NCBI RefSeq assembly: GCF_008298035.1 | Contig: NZ_CP042910.1 | Span: 2,681,001 to 2,745,000 of the forward strand | Direction of reading: 5' to 3' | Length of the DNA stretch: 64,000 nt | From: Gimesia maris | GTDB taxonomy: Bacteria; Planctomycetota; Planctomycetia; Planctomycetales; Planctomycetaceae | Shown here: positions 19,026-28,507 of the stretch, piece after piece | Layout: every line of letters starts with the position of its first letter | How positions within the stretch are numbered: position 1 is the stretch's first letter | The notes under the pieces: generated by a model | Databases searched by the model: none | Told to the model about the DNA's origin: nothing | Seen by the model: the letters and a program-made list of their open reading frames with translations, nothing else | Translations under genes and position numbers: made by a program

Positions 19026-19422
19026 CTGTAGGCTCCACAGTCATTTAGGAAGAGGCATCCCGAACGGGTTTCCCTCAGAAATATAGGAATTTCGGCTAAA
19101 TTATCCAGAGGAAGATATTACAAATGCCCCAGACTTGGCACATTGGTTGCATTTCTGTATGAGTGAGCCTTCCAATCTCTGAAGTTGCGGTCGCAAGCCG
19201 GCGGAATAACGCCATTGACCATATTTTTCAAAATAAATAAACTTCGGAAAGAGAAGAACTTACAGAAATTAAATGTATTCTGGATAAGGATGGTCTGCTG
19301 CTGGCGAATAATTCAGTCATCAGGGAACGGTTTCTTGTTCCTGCCAGTATGACAGTCGCACCGTGATCAACCAGAAGAAATATTGAAGACTATTTTTCGA
19401 GAATTCGAGTTCGGGTTAAAAA
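19026..19422. other. Divergent intergenic region upstream of secA
   Basis: About 400 bases between the minus-strand oxidoreductase and secA. It holds the sigma-54-like site at 19135-19151, a short palindrome TTGCGGTCGCAA near 19184, and a GGAAC/GTTCC hairpin near 19324-19340. No convincing small ORF is seen between the sigma-54 site and the secA ATG, which would leave a leader of about 260 bases. Confidence 0.5.
19135..19151 (+). promoter_or_regulatory. Sigma-54 (RpoN) type -24/-12 promoter upstream of secA
   Basis: TTGGCACATTGGTTGCA fits the classical YTGGCAC-N5-TTGCW pattern at every fixed position, with the required ten bases between the GG and GC dinucleotides. It points toward secA, 272 bases downstream. 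Under a uniform-base estimate a full match is expected about 0.03 times in both strands of 64 kb, yet two occur here, both intergenic. Enhancer sites for an activator were not identified. Confidence 0.6.
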
Positions 19423-22400
19423 ATGGAATTCCTAGACAAGCTGGGTGAATGGCTAACAACAGTAACGGCATGGTTGGAACGATTTCTGACCGGGTTGTTC
19501 GGTTCATCGAATGAACGACAGATACGGAAACTGGGTTTCGTCCGGGATAAAGAGGGGCATGATCAAATCGTGCCCGGATCCATGCTGGCAGAAATCGACA
19601 GTTTTGAACCGGAGTTGATGAAACTGTCCGAAGAAGAATTGAAACAGACCGCGGAGAAACTCCGCGCCCGCCTCGCTGCGGGGGAAACCCTGGATGATAT
19701 TCTGACTTATGCATTCGCAGCCGTTCGTGAGTCGGCTCGTCGCAATTTGAGTATGCGACATTACCCGGTGCAGATGATCGGGGGCTACTTTCTGCATAAA
19801 GGCATGATTGCAGAAATGGTCACCGGGGAAGGAAAAACGCTGGTATCGTCTCTGCCGGCCTTCCTGAATGCGCTTTCCGGCAAAGTCCATATTGTGACCG
19901 TCAATGATTATCTGGCTTTACGCGACATGGAATGGATGGGCCCCATTCATATTGCGCTGGGACTGACTGTCGGGGCGATCCAGTCCAAAATGGGTCCCGA
20001 AGAACGCCAGAAGCATTACGGCTGCGATATTACCTATGGTACGAATAATGAGTTCGGATTCGACTATCTGCGGGATAACATGAAACCGGTCAAAGAACTG
20101 CAGGTGCAGGGACCCTTAAATTATGCCGTCGTTGACGAAATCGATAATATTCTGATCGACGAAGCACGTACGCCGCTGATTATTTCCGGCCCCGCACAGG
20201 ATGATCTGACCAAATACTCCAAAGCCAATTCCGTAGCCCTGAAGCTGATTCCAGGCACCGATTTTGAAGTCAAAGAAAAAGAGCATACCTGTCACTTAAC
20301 GGACGCGGGGGTCAAACACGCGGAAGAGCTGGCTGGTGTGGAAAGCTTTTATACCGCCGGGAACATGGAATGGCCGCACCTGATCGATAACTCCCTGAAG
20401 GCACATCACCTCTATAAACGGGATGTGAATTATGTCGTTCAGCAGGGCGAAGTGATTATCGTGGACGATCATACCGGGCGACTGATGCCGGGCCGTCAAT
20501 GGGGCGATGGTCTGCATCAGGCGGTGGAAGCCAAAGAAGGTGTGAAAATCAAAGAAGAGTCGCAGACTCTGGCGACGATTACCCTGCAGAACTTTTTCAA
20601 ATTATACGATAAGCTCTCCGGCATGACCGGTACGGCGATGACGGAAGCGGAAGAGTTCTGGAAGATTTATCAGCTGGATGTAGTCAGTATTCCAACCAAC
20701 CGTCCCATGCAGCGTATCAATCATCCCGATGTGATCTATCAGACGGAAAAAGAAAAATGGACTGCGATTGCCGACGAAGTCCGCGAAGTTCATAAACAGG
20801 GACGCCCGATTCTCGTCGGTACCGTTTCGATCGAACAGTCGGAAATTGTCAGTCACAAACTGAGTAAATATGGCATTCCTCACAATGTGCTGAACGCAAA
20901 GCATCACGAACGTGAAGCGGAGATCATTGCGCAGGCAGGTCGTAAAGGCGCTGTCACCATTGCTACGAATATGGCCGGGCGTGGTACTGACATTATTCTG
21001 GGGGGAAGTGCGGAGCATATCGCCTGGGATGAATTGAGCCAGAAATACGCGTCCCGAATTGAAGTCCCCAAAGCGGAGTGGGACAAACTGGTGAAAGAGA
21101 TTGAAAAACGGGAGGGCATGGATGTCGAAGCCGAAGAAGTCATGCAGCTGGGGGGGTTGCATGTGATCGGTTCCGAGCGTCACGATTCCCGTCGTATCGA
21201 CCTGCAGCTGCGTGGTCGTTCGGGACGTCAGGGAGACCCCGGTTCCAGCCGCTTCTTCCTTTCACTCGAAGACAAACTGATGCGGGTGTTTGCCGGCGAA
21301 TGGGTAAAAAATATTCTGTCTCGTCTGGGCATGGAAGAAGGAGAGGCCATCGAGAGTCGGATGGTTTCCAAACGTGTCGAAGGGGCACAGAAGAAACGGG
21401 AAGAAACCCATTTCGAGCAGCGTAAGCATCTGCTGGAATATGATGAAGTCATGGACGAACAGCGAAAAACCGTCTATGGCTACCGTCAGCGGATTCTGGA
21501 TGGCTGCAACTGCCGCGATCTGATCCTGGAAATGATTGAACGCCAGGTCGATGAAGAAACAGAGCGTCTGCTCGATAAAAATTACAGCTGGGATACAATT
21601 GCCGCCTGGTGTGGTCAGGAAGCTCATATCGAAGTGGATGCCGCGAATATTCGTGATATGGATTACGAGCAACTGGTCAGCTATCTGAAAGATGAAGCCA
21701 GCCTGCAGGCGGATGATATCATTGCTGAACAGATCAATGAGAATCTGCCGGAAGAATATGAAGATGACTGGAACTGGCAGGCGTTGACCAAATGGGCGAA
21801 TGCTTATTTCAATTTGAATCTGAATGAACGCGAACTCAAAAAAATCGGCCGGGATGGTCTGCATGAAACGCTCTTCGATCATGCTCAAAAAGCCATCGAG
21901 CGCATCGATTTCACCCCCTTGCAGGCATTTCTGGATGGAGAATGGGGTTCCCGTTCCCTGGCAGGCTATCTGAACTATCAGTTCGGCATCGAAGCCGACC
22001 CGGAAGAATTCAAATCGCTGAGTATTCCCGAAGCGAAAGCCAAAGTACTGGAAAAAGTAAAAGAGCTGTATCGGGAAAAAGAAGTCACCTTCCCGGTAAC
22101 CGTCGGGATGTACAATTTTCTGGGCAATCAACAGCCCGGGAATGAATCAAACAGCCGCGTTGGCCTGGTGAAGTGGGCCAACTCCAGATTTCATTCCAAC
22201 CTGGATCTGGAAGCCCTGAAAGGGAAACAGGTTAATGAGATTCAGAATATCCTGTCCGCAGAAAGTGAAAAGGTTTTTGTTAACGGAGAAGCTTCAAAGC
22301 AGATCGAACAGTATCTGACCAAAGCCTATGCTCCTGAATCGGAAGTCTCTGCCGGAAAGAATCTTCAGCCCGTGCAGAACAAAGCCGCTCTGGGAGAGCT

Positions 22401-22971
22401 GGCTCAGTGGGCAAACGAGGAACTCGAACTGAATCTGACGACGGAAGAGCTGGAACCCCTGACCGACGATGAAGTGAGAATTCGCCTGTATCAGGCTTAC
22501 AACAAACGTTATCGCCCGGAACTCAGTCAGGCAGAACGCTCGCTGATTCTGGAAGTTCTTGATACATCGTGGAAAGACCACTTGTACTATATGGATCATT
22601 TGCGGTCCGGCATTGGTCTGGTTGGCTATGCCCAGAAAGATCCCAAAGTTGAATACCGCCGCGAAGGGATGAAGGCCTTTGATGCCATGTGGGGCCGCAT
22701 TGGTCAGCAGGTCACTTCAGCGATTTTCCGACTGGAAAAACAGAGTCCTGATTTTGTCGGTTCTTTATGGCGGGTTACTGATACGGTCCACGAAGAAGTG
22801 ACGGATGATTACGATTACGATGAGGAGAGTGAAGGGGATACCAATTCTTCCGAGCCTGCTCAGCAGCCAATCGATCCGATTGTCAATCAGCAACCCAAGG
22901 TCGGTCGAAATGATCCCTGTCCGTGTGGCAGCGGGAAGAAATTTAAAAAGTGCTGCGGAAAGAATCTGTAG
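19423..22971 (+). CDS. secA: Preprotein translocase ATPase SecA, enlarged form
   Basis: ATP-driven motor that pushes unfolded preproteins through SecYEG. The first helicase domain has [10 protein letters not shown] near residue 132 and the DEAD-type [17 protein letters not shown] near 237. The second has GTDIILGG near 525 and the arginine-rich [18 protein letters not shown] near 600. The C-terminal tail ends in the zinc-binding [13 protein letters not shown] used for SecB or lipid contact. At 1182 residues it is far longer than E. coli SecA (901). The surplus lies mainly at residues about 725-1040, where a module starting IAAW, LTKWAN, LAGYLN, LVKWAN and LAQWAN recurs at 726, 788, 846, 915 and 993, before the conserved [15 protein letters not shown]. 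The start ATG has only a weak ribosome site (GGGTTAAAAA). Confidence 0.97.
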   Translation: MEFLDKLGEWLTTVTAWLERFLTGLFGSSNERQIRKLGFVRDKEGHDQIVPGSMLAEIDSFEPELMKLSEEELKQTAEKLRARLAAGETLDDILTYAFAAVRESARRNLSMRHYPVQMIGGYFLHKGMIAEMVTGEGKTLVSSLPAFLNALSGKVHIVTVNDYLALRDMEWMGPIHIALGLTVGAIQSKMGPEERQKHYGCDITYGTNNEFGFDYLRDNMKPVKELQVQGPLNYAVVDEIDNILIDEARTPLIISGPAQDDLTKYSKANSVALKLIPGTDFEVKEKEHTCHLTDAGVKHAEELAGVESFYTAGNMEWPHLIDNSLKAHHLYKRDVNYVVQQGEVIIVDDHTGRLMPGRQWGDGLHQAVEAKEGVKIKEESQTLATITLQNFFKLYDKLSGMTGTAMTEAEEFWKIYQLDVVSIPTNRPMQRINHPDVIYQTEKEKWTAIADEVREVHKQGRPILVGTVSIEQSEIVSHKLSKYGIPHNVLNAKHHEREAEIIAQAGRKGAVTIATNMAGRGTDIILGGSAEHIAWDELSQKYASRIEVPKAEWDKLVKEIEKREGMDVEAEEVMQLGGLHVIGSERHDSRRIDLQLRGRSGRQGDPGSSRFFLSLEDKLMRVFAGEWVKNILSRLGMEEGEAIESRMVSKRVEGAQKKREETHFEQRKHLLEYDEVMDEQRKTVYGYRQRILDGCNCRDLILEMIERQVDEETERLLDKNYSWDTIAAWCGQEAHIEVDAANIRDMDYEQLVSYLKDEASLQADDIIAEQINENLPEEYEDDWNWQALTKWANAYFNLNLNERELKKIGRDGLHETLFDHAQKAIERIDFTPLQAFLDGEWGSRSLAGYLNYQFGIEADPEEFKSLSIPEAKAKVLEKVKELYREKEVTFPVTVGMYNFLGNQQPGNESNSRVGLVKWANSRFHSNLDLEALKGKQVNEIQNILSAESEKVFVNGEASKQIEQYLTKAYAPESEVSAGKNLQPVQNKAALGELAQWANEELELNLTTEELEPLTDDEVRIRLYQAYNKRYRPELSQAERSLILEVLDTSWKDHLYYMDHLRSGIGLVGYAQKDPKVEYRREGMKAFDAMWGRIGQQVTSAIFRLEKQSPDFVGSLWRVTDTVHEEVTDDYDYDEESEGDTNSSEPAQQPIDPIVNQQPKVGRNDPCPCGSGKKFKKCCGKNL

Positions 22972-23016
22972 TTCATCACATTCCGGTATTGAAGTCCGGT
23001 TGGGGAATGGAATCCC

Positions 23017-24360
23017 GTGCAAATTTATGCTTACCTGTTGAATCTCGTTTATTGCCTGTTGCTGGCCTGTGCTTCGCCAGTCATTCTGTACCGGGTTCTG
23101 GTTCAGAAAAAATATCGAAGCGGGTTGGCGCAGAAGTTTTTCGGACAGTTGTCCGAGCGAAACAGCTATGAGCCCTGTTTCTGGTTTCATGCCGTCAGCG
23201 TGGGGGAAGTCTTACAACTGCCTCCCCTGCTGGAAGAACTGAAACGACAGAATCCCACACTCGAACTTGTGATTTCGACGACTACGCATACCGGGTATGC
23301 GGTGGCAAAAGAAAAGTTTCCTGAGTTTACCGTCTGTTATTTTCCCCTGGATTTTTCCTGGGCGGTCAAGCGGGCACTGCAGCGCATCAGGCCGACGGCA
23401 GTGCTTCTGGTGGAGATGGAACTCTGGCCGAATTTCGTATTAGCAGCAGATCAGGCGGGGATCCCCGTCTCGATTATCAATGGTCGCTTGAGTGAAAAAA
23501 GTTTTCGCGGGTACCGGAAACTTCGCTGGCTGATCGGTCCGCTGCTGAACCGTCTAAAGCTGATTGCCGTTCAGACCGACGCGTATGCGGAACGTTTTCA
23601 GAAATTGACAGGCCGTGCAGATCGGATTCAGGTGACCGGCTCGATTAAATTTGACGGTATCCAGGTGGATCGGGCGAATCCGTTGACGGCAGAACTGCGG
23701 AACATTTTTCGCCTGAAATCAGGGGAAACTGTTCTGATCGCTGGCAGCACTCAGTCGCCGGAAGAGCAGATTGCCCTGGAGGTTTACCTGGCAGCCAGGC
23801 AGCAATTTCCCCGCCTGCGCCTGATACTGGTACCCCGTCATCAGGAGCGGTTCCATGAAGTGGCAGAGCTGGTGAAACAATACGGACTTCCACTGATTCG
23901 GCGCAGCGAACAGGAGTCGGGAGAAGCAGGATCTGTTTTACCGTTCACAAACAGCCAGACCCCTGCGATCGGACTGCTGGATACGCTGGGAGAATTGAAA
24001 AGCTGCTGGGGGCTGGCAGATATTGCGTTCGTCGGGGGAAGCCTGACAAAACGTGGTGGACAAAATATGATCGAGCCGGCCGGCTATGGGACCGCCTTGA
24101 TGCTGGGGCCGAATACCTGGAATTTCAAGGACGTGGTCGACGCCCTGCTGCAGCATGAGGCAGTCACGATTGTTCAGAACCGGGCTGCATTTCAGGAGAC
24201 ACTGATCGAATGGCTGGAAGACCCGCCACTGGCGGAAGCACAGGGGGCACGGGCGCAACGCTTTGTGTTGGATCAACGGGGAGCAACATTGCGCACCCTG
24301 TCGCTGATTGCACCTCTGCTGGCAGGGGGACAGTCGGACGCGCAAGACAAAGCTGCCTGA
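23017..24360 (+). CDS. waaA: 3-deoxy-D-manno-octulosonic acid (Kdo) transferase
   Basis: Inner-membrane-anchored glycosyltransferase (GT30) that adds Kdo to lipid A precursor from CMP-Kdo. An N-terminal hydrophobic anchor (residues 4-22) is followed by YRSGLAQKFFGQL, the active-site region WFHAVSVGEVLQLPPLL near 55 with its glutamate, and STTTHTGYAVAKEKFP. The C-terminal half has LIAGSTQSPEEQIAL, LILVPRHQERF, VGGSLTKRGGQNMIEPA and GPNTWNFKDVVDALL, all typical. The start is a GTG at 23017, preceded by GGGGAATGGAA; no ATG lies in frame nearby. Its presence supports an LPS-type outer membrane. It follows secA by 45 bases and may be co-transcribed. Confidence 0.95.
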   Translation: MQIYAYLLNLVYCLLLACASPVILYRVLVQKKYRSGLAQKFFGQLSERNSYEPCFWFHAVSVGEVLQLPPLLEELKRQNPTLELVISTTTHTGYAVAKEKFPEFTVCYFPLDFSWAVKRALQRIRPTAVLLVEMELWPNFVLAADQAGIPVSIINGRLSEKSFRGYRKLRWLIGPLLNRLKLIAVQTDAYAERFQKLTGRADRIQVTGSIKFDGIQVDRANPLTAELRNIFRLKSGETVLIAGSTQSPEEQIALEVYLAARQQFPRLRLILVPRHQERFHEVAELVKQYGLPLIRRSEQESGEAGSVLPFTNSQTPAIGLLDTLGELKSCWGLADIAFVGGSLTKRGGQNMIEPAGYGTALMLGPNTWNFKDVVDALLQHEAVTIVQNRAAFQETLIEWLEDPPLAEAQGARAQRFVLDQRGATLRTLSLIAPLLAGGQSDAQDKAA

Positions 24361-24452
24361 TTCCATCTGTTTTTCTGTGCCTGAGAAGCCTTTTTCCACT
24401 GTCTTACGGCCAGAAACATTTTCTAAAACAGAAAGCAGAACGAGAGGTTCTC

Positions 24453-24481
24453 TTGTTGACTTTACTCTGGAATTCTACAAT
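24453..24481 (+). promoter_or_regulatory. Sigma-70-type promoter for metK, with a structured leader
   Basis: TTGTTG (24453-24458), a 17-base spacer, then TACAAT (24476-24481) form a good housekeeping promoter. It leaves a leader of about 140 bases before the metK ATG. The leader has an inverted repeat at 24566-24593 (GTTCCCGG and CCGGGTAC with one T-T mismatch and a 12-base loop). I see no match to a SAM riboswitch class I know. Confidence 0.5.
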
Positions 24482-24628
24482 TAGGCAAAATCATTTAATA
24501 TGAGACGCAAAGTGTGGATATGCTCCTTAAGACAGGGCGTTTCATAAGTTGAAATATTGGATCAGGTTCCCGGCGTTGCTTTAGACCGGGTACACTCATC
24601 ATGGCAAGGTATTAAGGTGGAGTAACGC

Positions 24629-25807
24629 ATGGCTAATTTTTCGTTCACAAGTGAATCCGTCAGTATGGGACATCCGGATAAGGTTTCCGATCAGGTTTCC
24701 GACGGCATTCTGGATGCATTACTTGCTCAAGATCCCTACTCACGTGTCGCTTGTGAGACATTATGTACCACGGACTTTGTCGTGTTGGCTGGTGAAATCA
24801 CCAGTAACGCCCAGGTTGATTATGAAAAAGTCGCTCGTGATGTGATTCGCGATATTGGCTACACCAGTAAGGATATCGGGTTTAACGCCGATACCTGCGA
24901 AGTTCTGGTGAAACTGCATCAGCAGAGTGCAGATATTGCCCAGGGCGTTGATGCAGAAGGAGCCGGAGACCAGGGGCTGATGTTTGGCTATGCCTGCAAT
25001 CAGACTGAAGAATACATGCCGGTTCCGATTGCGCTCTCACACAGGATTTTGAACAAGCTCACTGAAATCCGTCAGAATGGTGAAGTTGACTGGTTATTAC
25101 CGGACAGCAAAAGCCAGGTCACCGTTGACTATGAAGACGGCAAACCTGTAGGCGTCTCTGCAGTGGTCGTTTCCACCCAGCACACAGAAGAAGTATCTCA
25201 GGAAGAAATTCATCGTTTTGTGACTGAAAAAGTCGTCAAGGAAGTGATTCCCGCTGACTTCTTAAGTGATAAAACGAAATACCATATCAATCCTACAGGT
25301 CGCTTTGTAATTGGTGGTCCTCACGGCGATACCGGATTGACCGGACGTAAAATTATCGTGGACACTTACGGCGGCTGGGGACGTCATGGTGGTGGTGCAT
25401 TCAGCGGGAAAGACTCTACCAAGGTAGACCGTTCTGCTGCCTACATGGCACGTTACATTGCCAAAAATATCGTCGCTGCCGGACTGGCTGCTGAGTGTGA
25501 AGTTCAGCTTTCCTATGCGATTGGTGTCGTCGAGCCAACCAGCATTTACGTGGATACCAAAGGCACGTCAGTGATTCCCGAAGCGAAGATTTCCGAACTG
25601 GTCGGTGAGCTCTTTCCGCTGAGTCCGCAGGGAATTATCAATCATCTGCAGTTACGCCGCCCGATTTTCAGAAAAACAACCTGGGGAGGGCACTTTGGTC
25701 GGAATGATCCTGATTTTACCTGGGAAGCAACAGATAAAGCAGCTGAATTGAGAGACGCTGCCGGATTGGGGAACGAAGTACCCGAGACACAATTTGCCAT
25801 GTCCTGA
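24629..25807 (+). CDS. metK: S-adenosylmethionine synthetase
   Basis: Makes S-adenosylmethionine from methionine and ATP in the cytosol. Family signatures are all present: the N-terminal [18 protein letters not shown] at 8-25 (His and Asp contacting ATP and magnesium), the central [12 protein letters not shown] near 111-122, and the glycine-rich [19 protein letters not shown] near 253-271, with the phosphate-binding lysines. At 392 residues the length is normal. The ATG follows GGTGGAG by six bases. It stands alone, with its own likely promoter upstream and the membrane-protein gene 41 bases downstream. Confidence 0.97.
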   Translation: MANFSFTSESVSMGHPDKVSDQVSDGILDALLAQDPYSRVACETLCTTDFVVLAGEITSNAQVDYEKVARDVIRDIGYTSKDIGFNADTCEVLVKLHQQSADIAQGVDAEGAGDQGLMFGYACNQTEEYMPVPIALSHRILNKLTEIRQNGEVDWLLPDSKSQVTVDYEDGKPVGVSAVVVSTQHTEEVSQEEIHRFVTEKVVKEVIPADFLSDKTKYHINPTGRFVIGGPHGDTGLTGRKIIVDTYGGWGRHGGGAFSGKDSTKVDRSAAYMARYIAKNIVAAGLAAECEVQLSYAIGVVEPTSIYVDTKGTSVIPEAKISELVGELFPLSPQGIINHLQLRRPIFRKTTWGGHFGRNDPDFTWEATDKAAELRDAAGLGNEVPETQFAMS

Positions 25808-25848
25808 GCTTTATCGTTTATTCAGAATTTGGCAGAGCAGAAGGGAAG

Positions 25849-26796
25849 ATGCTCGATATGAAACAATCCAAGCAGAATCTTCATTGCCTGGAAAATGAAA
25901 TGACACGGGGAAAGCTGTCTCTTTTGAGAGGGCTTTCCCCTCTGTTTTTCGCCGTCGTCATTATTGCCGGCGGAGGAGGGCTGCTGCTGTTACGTGCCGT
26001 TGGCTCGATTCAGGTTCCAAACAGCTATCTCCCCGTGCTGACCGTAGGCAGCCTGATGTCGTGTCTTGTCGCCGGAACCCTGCTGTTACTGCGCCAGTTC
26101 AGGATGCTCAGGCTTTCAGGCAGCCAAAAGAGTGGCCTCACGCTGGCACTCATATTGCCTGTACTGGCCGGCATGCTGGCGGTCTTGCCTGAAAAGGGAC
26201 TCAATCTGATGGGCATCCTGTTTTTCTGCCTGACCTATTTCATGGCGTTTGCCGGGGTGCTGGAGTGGCTGGACCGGGAGGCAGTACGGTTCGCGGAGAG
26301 TGATCACGTCGATGTGACCGAACAGACGTTTTCTAAAACAGTCCCTGTGGAGTCCCTGGCTGAAGCTGATCCAGAGACCTCAGATCACGCCGAGATCGAT
26401 GCAGGACGTGAAAAGCGTTTTGAAGCGTTACTGGCACAAAGCCAGTCTGATGTTGAATCACTTTCAGACGATCAGGAGCACGCCAATTGCTCACAGTGGA
26501 TGAATCGCAACTCAGATGAGGCAGGTTTTGAATTCATTGAGGGCGGGGTCCTGGTGCAATTTGAACCCCAGCAGAAAACCCGGGTGGTGCATCTCGGACT
26601 GTATCCTCCCCTGAAGGGAAAACTCTCCGTGAACTGCGAATTTGATCCCGGTTTATCGGTCCGGACACGGGTTCTGGAAACCCGGGGCTATGGGATCAGC
26701 GTGGAGGTCAAACGATCTATCGATCTGGAATCAGAATTTGAGGCTGTCATGCAATACTGGGTGACCAATCAGACGTGCAATGAAGATGTTGCCTGA
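25849..26796 (+). CDS. Membrane protein of unknown function
   Basis: A 315-residue protein with about four hydrophobic segments in its first 140 residues (LSPLFFAVVIIAGGGGLLL, YLPVLTVGSLMSCLVAG, LTLALILPVLAGMLAVLP and LMGILFFCLTYFMAFAG), then an acidic linker and a soluble tail of about 170 residues with FIEGGVLVQFEPQQKTRVVHLG and SIDLESEFEAVMQYWV. The tail should face the cytoplasm if the topology has four passes. No family is recognised. An alternative ATG nine bases in (25858) has a better-placed GGGAAG; both give essentially the same protein. It is on the same strand as metK, 41 bases after it. Confidence 0.7.
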   Translation: MLDMKQSKQNLHCLENEMTRGKLSLLRGLSPLFFAVVIIAGGGGLLLLRAVGSIQVPNSYLPVLTVGSLMSCLVAGTLLLLRQFRMLRLSGSQKSGLTLALILPVLAGMLAVLPEKGLNLMGILFFCLTYFMAFAGVLEWLDREAVRFAESDHVDVTEQTFSKTVPVESLAEADPETSDHAEIDAGREKRFEALLAQSQSDVESLSDDQEHANCSQWMNRNSDEAGFEFIEGGVLVQFEPQQKTRVVHLGLYPPLKGKLSVNCEFDPGLSVRTRVLETRGYGISVEVKRSIDLESEFEAVMQYWVTNQTCNEDVA

Positions 26797-27278
26797 AACA
26801 GGTTTCCTTTTGATCATCAGGGTAGTTTGGGATATCTGCCGAATTGCAAAACTAATCCTCAAAGGGAAATTGAATTAAGTCTAAAATGTGTCAAAATAGG
26901 CTTTTATGTTTGTTTGCAGGGCATTGAATCTTGCCTATATTATACGTTAGCTGGAATTTTCTATATTTCGCTAGTTTCCAATTTTATGAAACGCTATACT
27001 TTGCGGACCATGTTGTCGAATCACGTCTAAACGGCTGTCGTCAACAGTCAGTGAGATTTGTTTATTTCCCGTCTCGCTACCAGTCTATATAGCTTTTGGT
27101 TACTGATGCGAAATCGTTTTGGTAATCAGTTAGTGCATCTGCATTTGAAGCCGAATCTCATCCCGAGATTCGATATTCAATGGAATTGTGCTGCATCACG
27201 ATCGGACTCGTGTTGAAAGGAGGTCGAGCTCTGTCTGTTCGGCAGGTTTGACTTAAACTGAATAAGGATGTCAGGATT
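26797..27278. other. Long leader and promoter region upstream of fabH
   Basis: About 480 bases. The AT-rich left part includes a possible promoter near 26920-26945 (TTGCAG, 16 bases, TATATT). A perfect 8-bp hairpin lies at 27152-27172 (CGAATCTC and GAGATTCG, loop ATCCC). A perfect ribosome-binding sequence AAAGGAGGT is at 27216-27224, but no ATG, GTG or TTG follows at normal distance; it is about 55 bases before the fabH ATG. No gene is supported here. Confidence 0.5.
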
Positions 27279-28427
27279 ATGCACAAGATGTCTTTGAAAT
27301 TTCAATCAAAAAATCAGGTCGATTCAACGGATCTGGAATCCGTTCTGGATGCATCCGGGTTGTTAAATCAACACAGGGATCAGGTACCTGAAACAAAAAA
27401 AATAGAGAGCAAGCGTGGTCGCCAGGTGATTAGTCAAAGAACTAATTCATTGTTGGGAGTACAAATTGTTTCGAGTGGATCGTATGTACCCGACAATGTC
27501 GTTACGAATCAGGATCTGCAGGAGCGTTTTGGATTTGACCCGGAATGGATTGAACAGCGCACAGGAATTCTGGAACGTCGACATGCCCCACCGGAAATGG
27601 CGACCAGTGATTTATGTTACGAGGCTGCTCAGAAAGCAATCCGTGCGGCCCGTGTGAATCCGGAAGACATCGATCTGTTGATCGTCGGTACGTTTACACC
27701 GGATTTCCAATGTCCTTCCGTTGCCTGCCTGGTGCAGGATCGCTTAGGACTGGATGCCCCTGCGATTGATCTGCAGGCGGCGTGTGCCGGTTTCATGTAT
27801 GCCCTGGTCACCGCGGCCCAGTATGTCGCGACAGGAAACAGTAAACTGGCCCTTGTGATTGGCGGCGACTGCAACAGCCGTATCGTCAATCCCGAAGACC
27901 GTCGTGTGGCCCCGTTGTTTGGCGATGGTGCCGGTGCTGTGCTGCTGTCAAAGGGTGACCCTCATCAGGGGCTGACCTGTTATCAGACCGGCTCTGATGG
28001 CAGTGGCTGTTCTCTGCTGGACCGTCCCTCTGGTGGAACCCGTAATCCTGCCACGGCTGATGATATTACTGCTGGACGTCATTTCCTGAATATGGATGGA
28101 CGCAGCGTCTTCAAGTGGGCTGTTCGAACGGTCGCCGATTCCATTGATCTGATGCTGACGAAAACGGGCATGAGCGTACATGAAGTCGATCTGTTCCTGA
28201 TGCATCAGGCGAATATCCGCATTATTGATTCTGCCTGTGAGCAGTTAGGGATTCCCCGCGAGAAAGTCTTTATCAATCTCGATCGCTACGGGAATACGTC
28301 CGGCGGATCGATTCCCATTGTGATGGATGAAGCGTTTCAATCAGGCCGGATCAATCGCGGCGATACCATTCTCCTGAGTGGTTTTGGTGCCGGACTCGCC
28401 TGGGGCACAGGCTTGTTTCGCTGGTAG
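27279..28427 (+). CDS. fabH: Beta-ketoacyl-ACP synthase III
   Basis: Starts fatty-acid synthesis by condensing an acyl-CoA with malonyl-ACP. The catalytic triad is visible: Cys169 in LQAACAGFMYAL, His309 in LMHQANIRIID and Asn339 in YGNTSGGSIP. The end GAGLAWGTGLFRW is typical. The family core begins at about residue 60 (GVQIVSSGSYVPDN); the preceding 58 residues are hydrophilic and not part of known FabH proteins. The start at 27279 has AGGA at about -14; TTG codons at the core start lack a ribosome site, so the extension is probably real. OleA was considered and rejected on motif grounds. No other fab genes are adjacent. Confidence 0.9.
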   Translation: MHKMSLKFQSKNQVDSTDLESVLDASGLLNQHRDQVPETKKIESKRGRQVISQRTNSLLGVQIVSSGSYVPDNVVTNQDLQERFGFDPEWIEQRTGILERRHAPPEMATSDLCYEAAQKAIRAARVNPEDIDLLIVGTFTPDFQCPSVACLVQDRLGLDAPAIDLQAACAGFMYALVTAAQYVATGNSKLALVIGGDCNSRIVNPEDRRVAPLFGDGAGAVLLSKGDPHQGLTCYQTGSDGSGCSLLDRPSGGTRNPATADDITAGRHFLNMDGRSVFKWAVRTVADSIDLMLTKTGMSVHEVDLFLMHQANIRIIDSACEQLGIPREKVFINLDRYGNTSGGSIPIVMDEAFQSGRINRGDTILLSGFGAGLAWGTGLFRW

Positions 28428-28507
28428 ACCTTTCACGTGCTCTCTGATTCCCGGTGAATCTAGCCAGAACTCAGTCTGCGCGACCACCTGGTGAATTCAA
28501 ACCGGGT

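Noticed and set aside
24482-24628. Known SAM riboswitch before metK
   Set aside because: The conserved cores of the SAM classes I know are absent; only one simple hairpin remains.
26827-27030. A 67-residue frame upstream of fabH
   Set aside because: No ribosome site, atypical composition, and the region looks like AT-rich promoter DNA.
27279-28427. FabH as the missing OleA
   Set aside because: The Cys-His-Asn triad and surrounding motifs (LMHQANIRIID, YGNTSGGSIP) are those of FabH; no OleA-specific feature is seen and it is 16 kb away from oleC-oleD.
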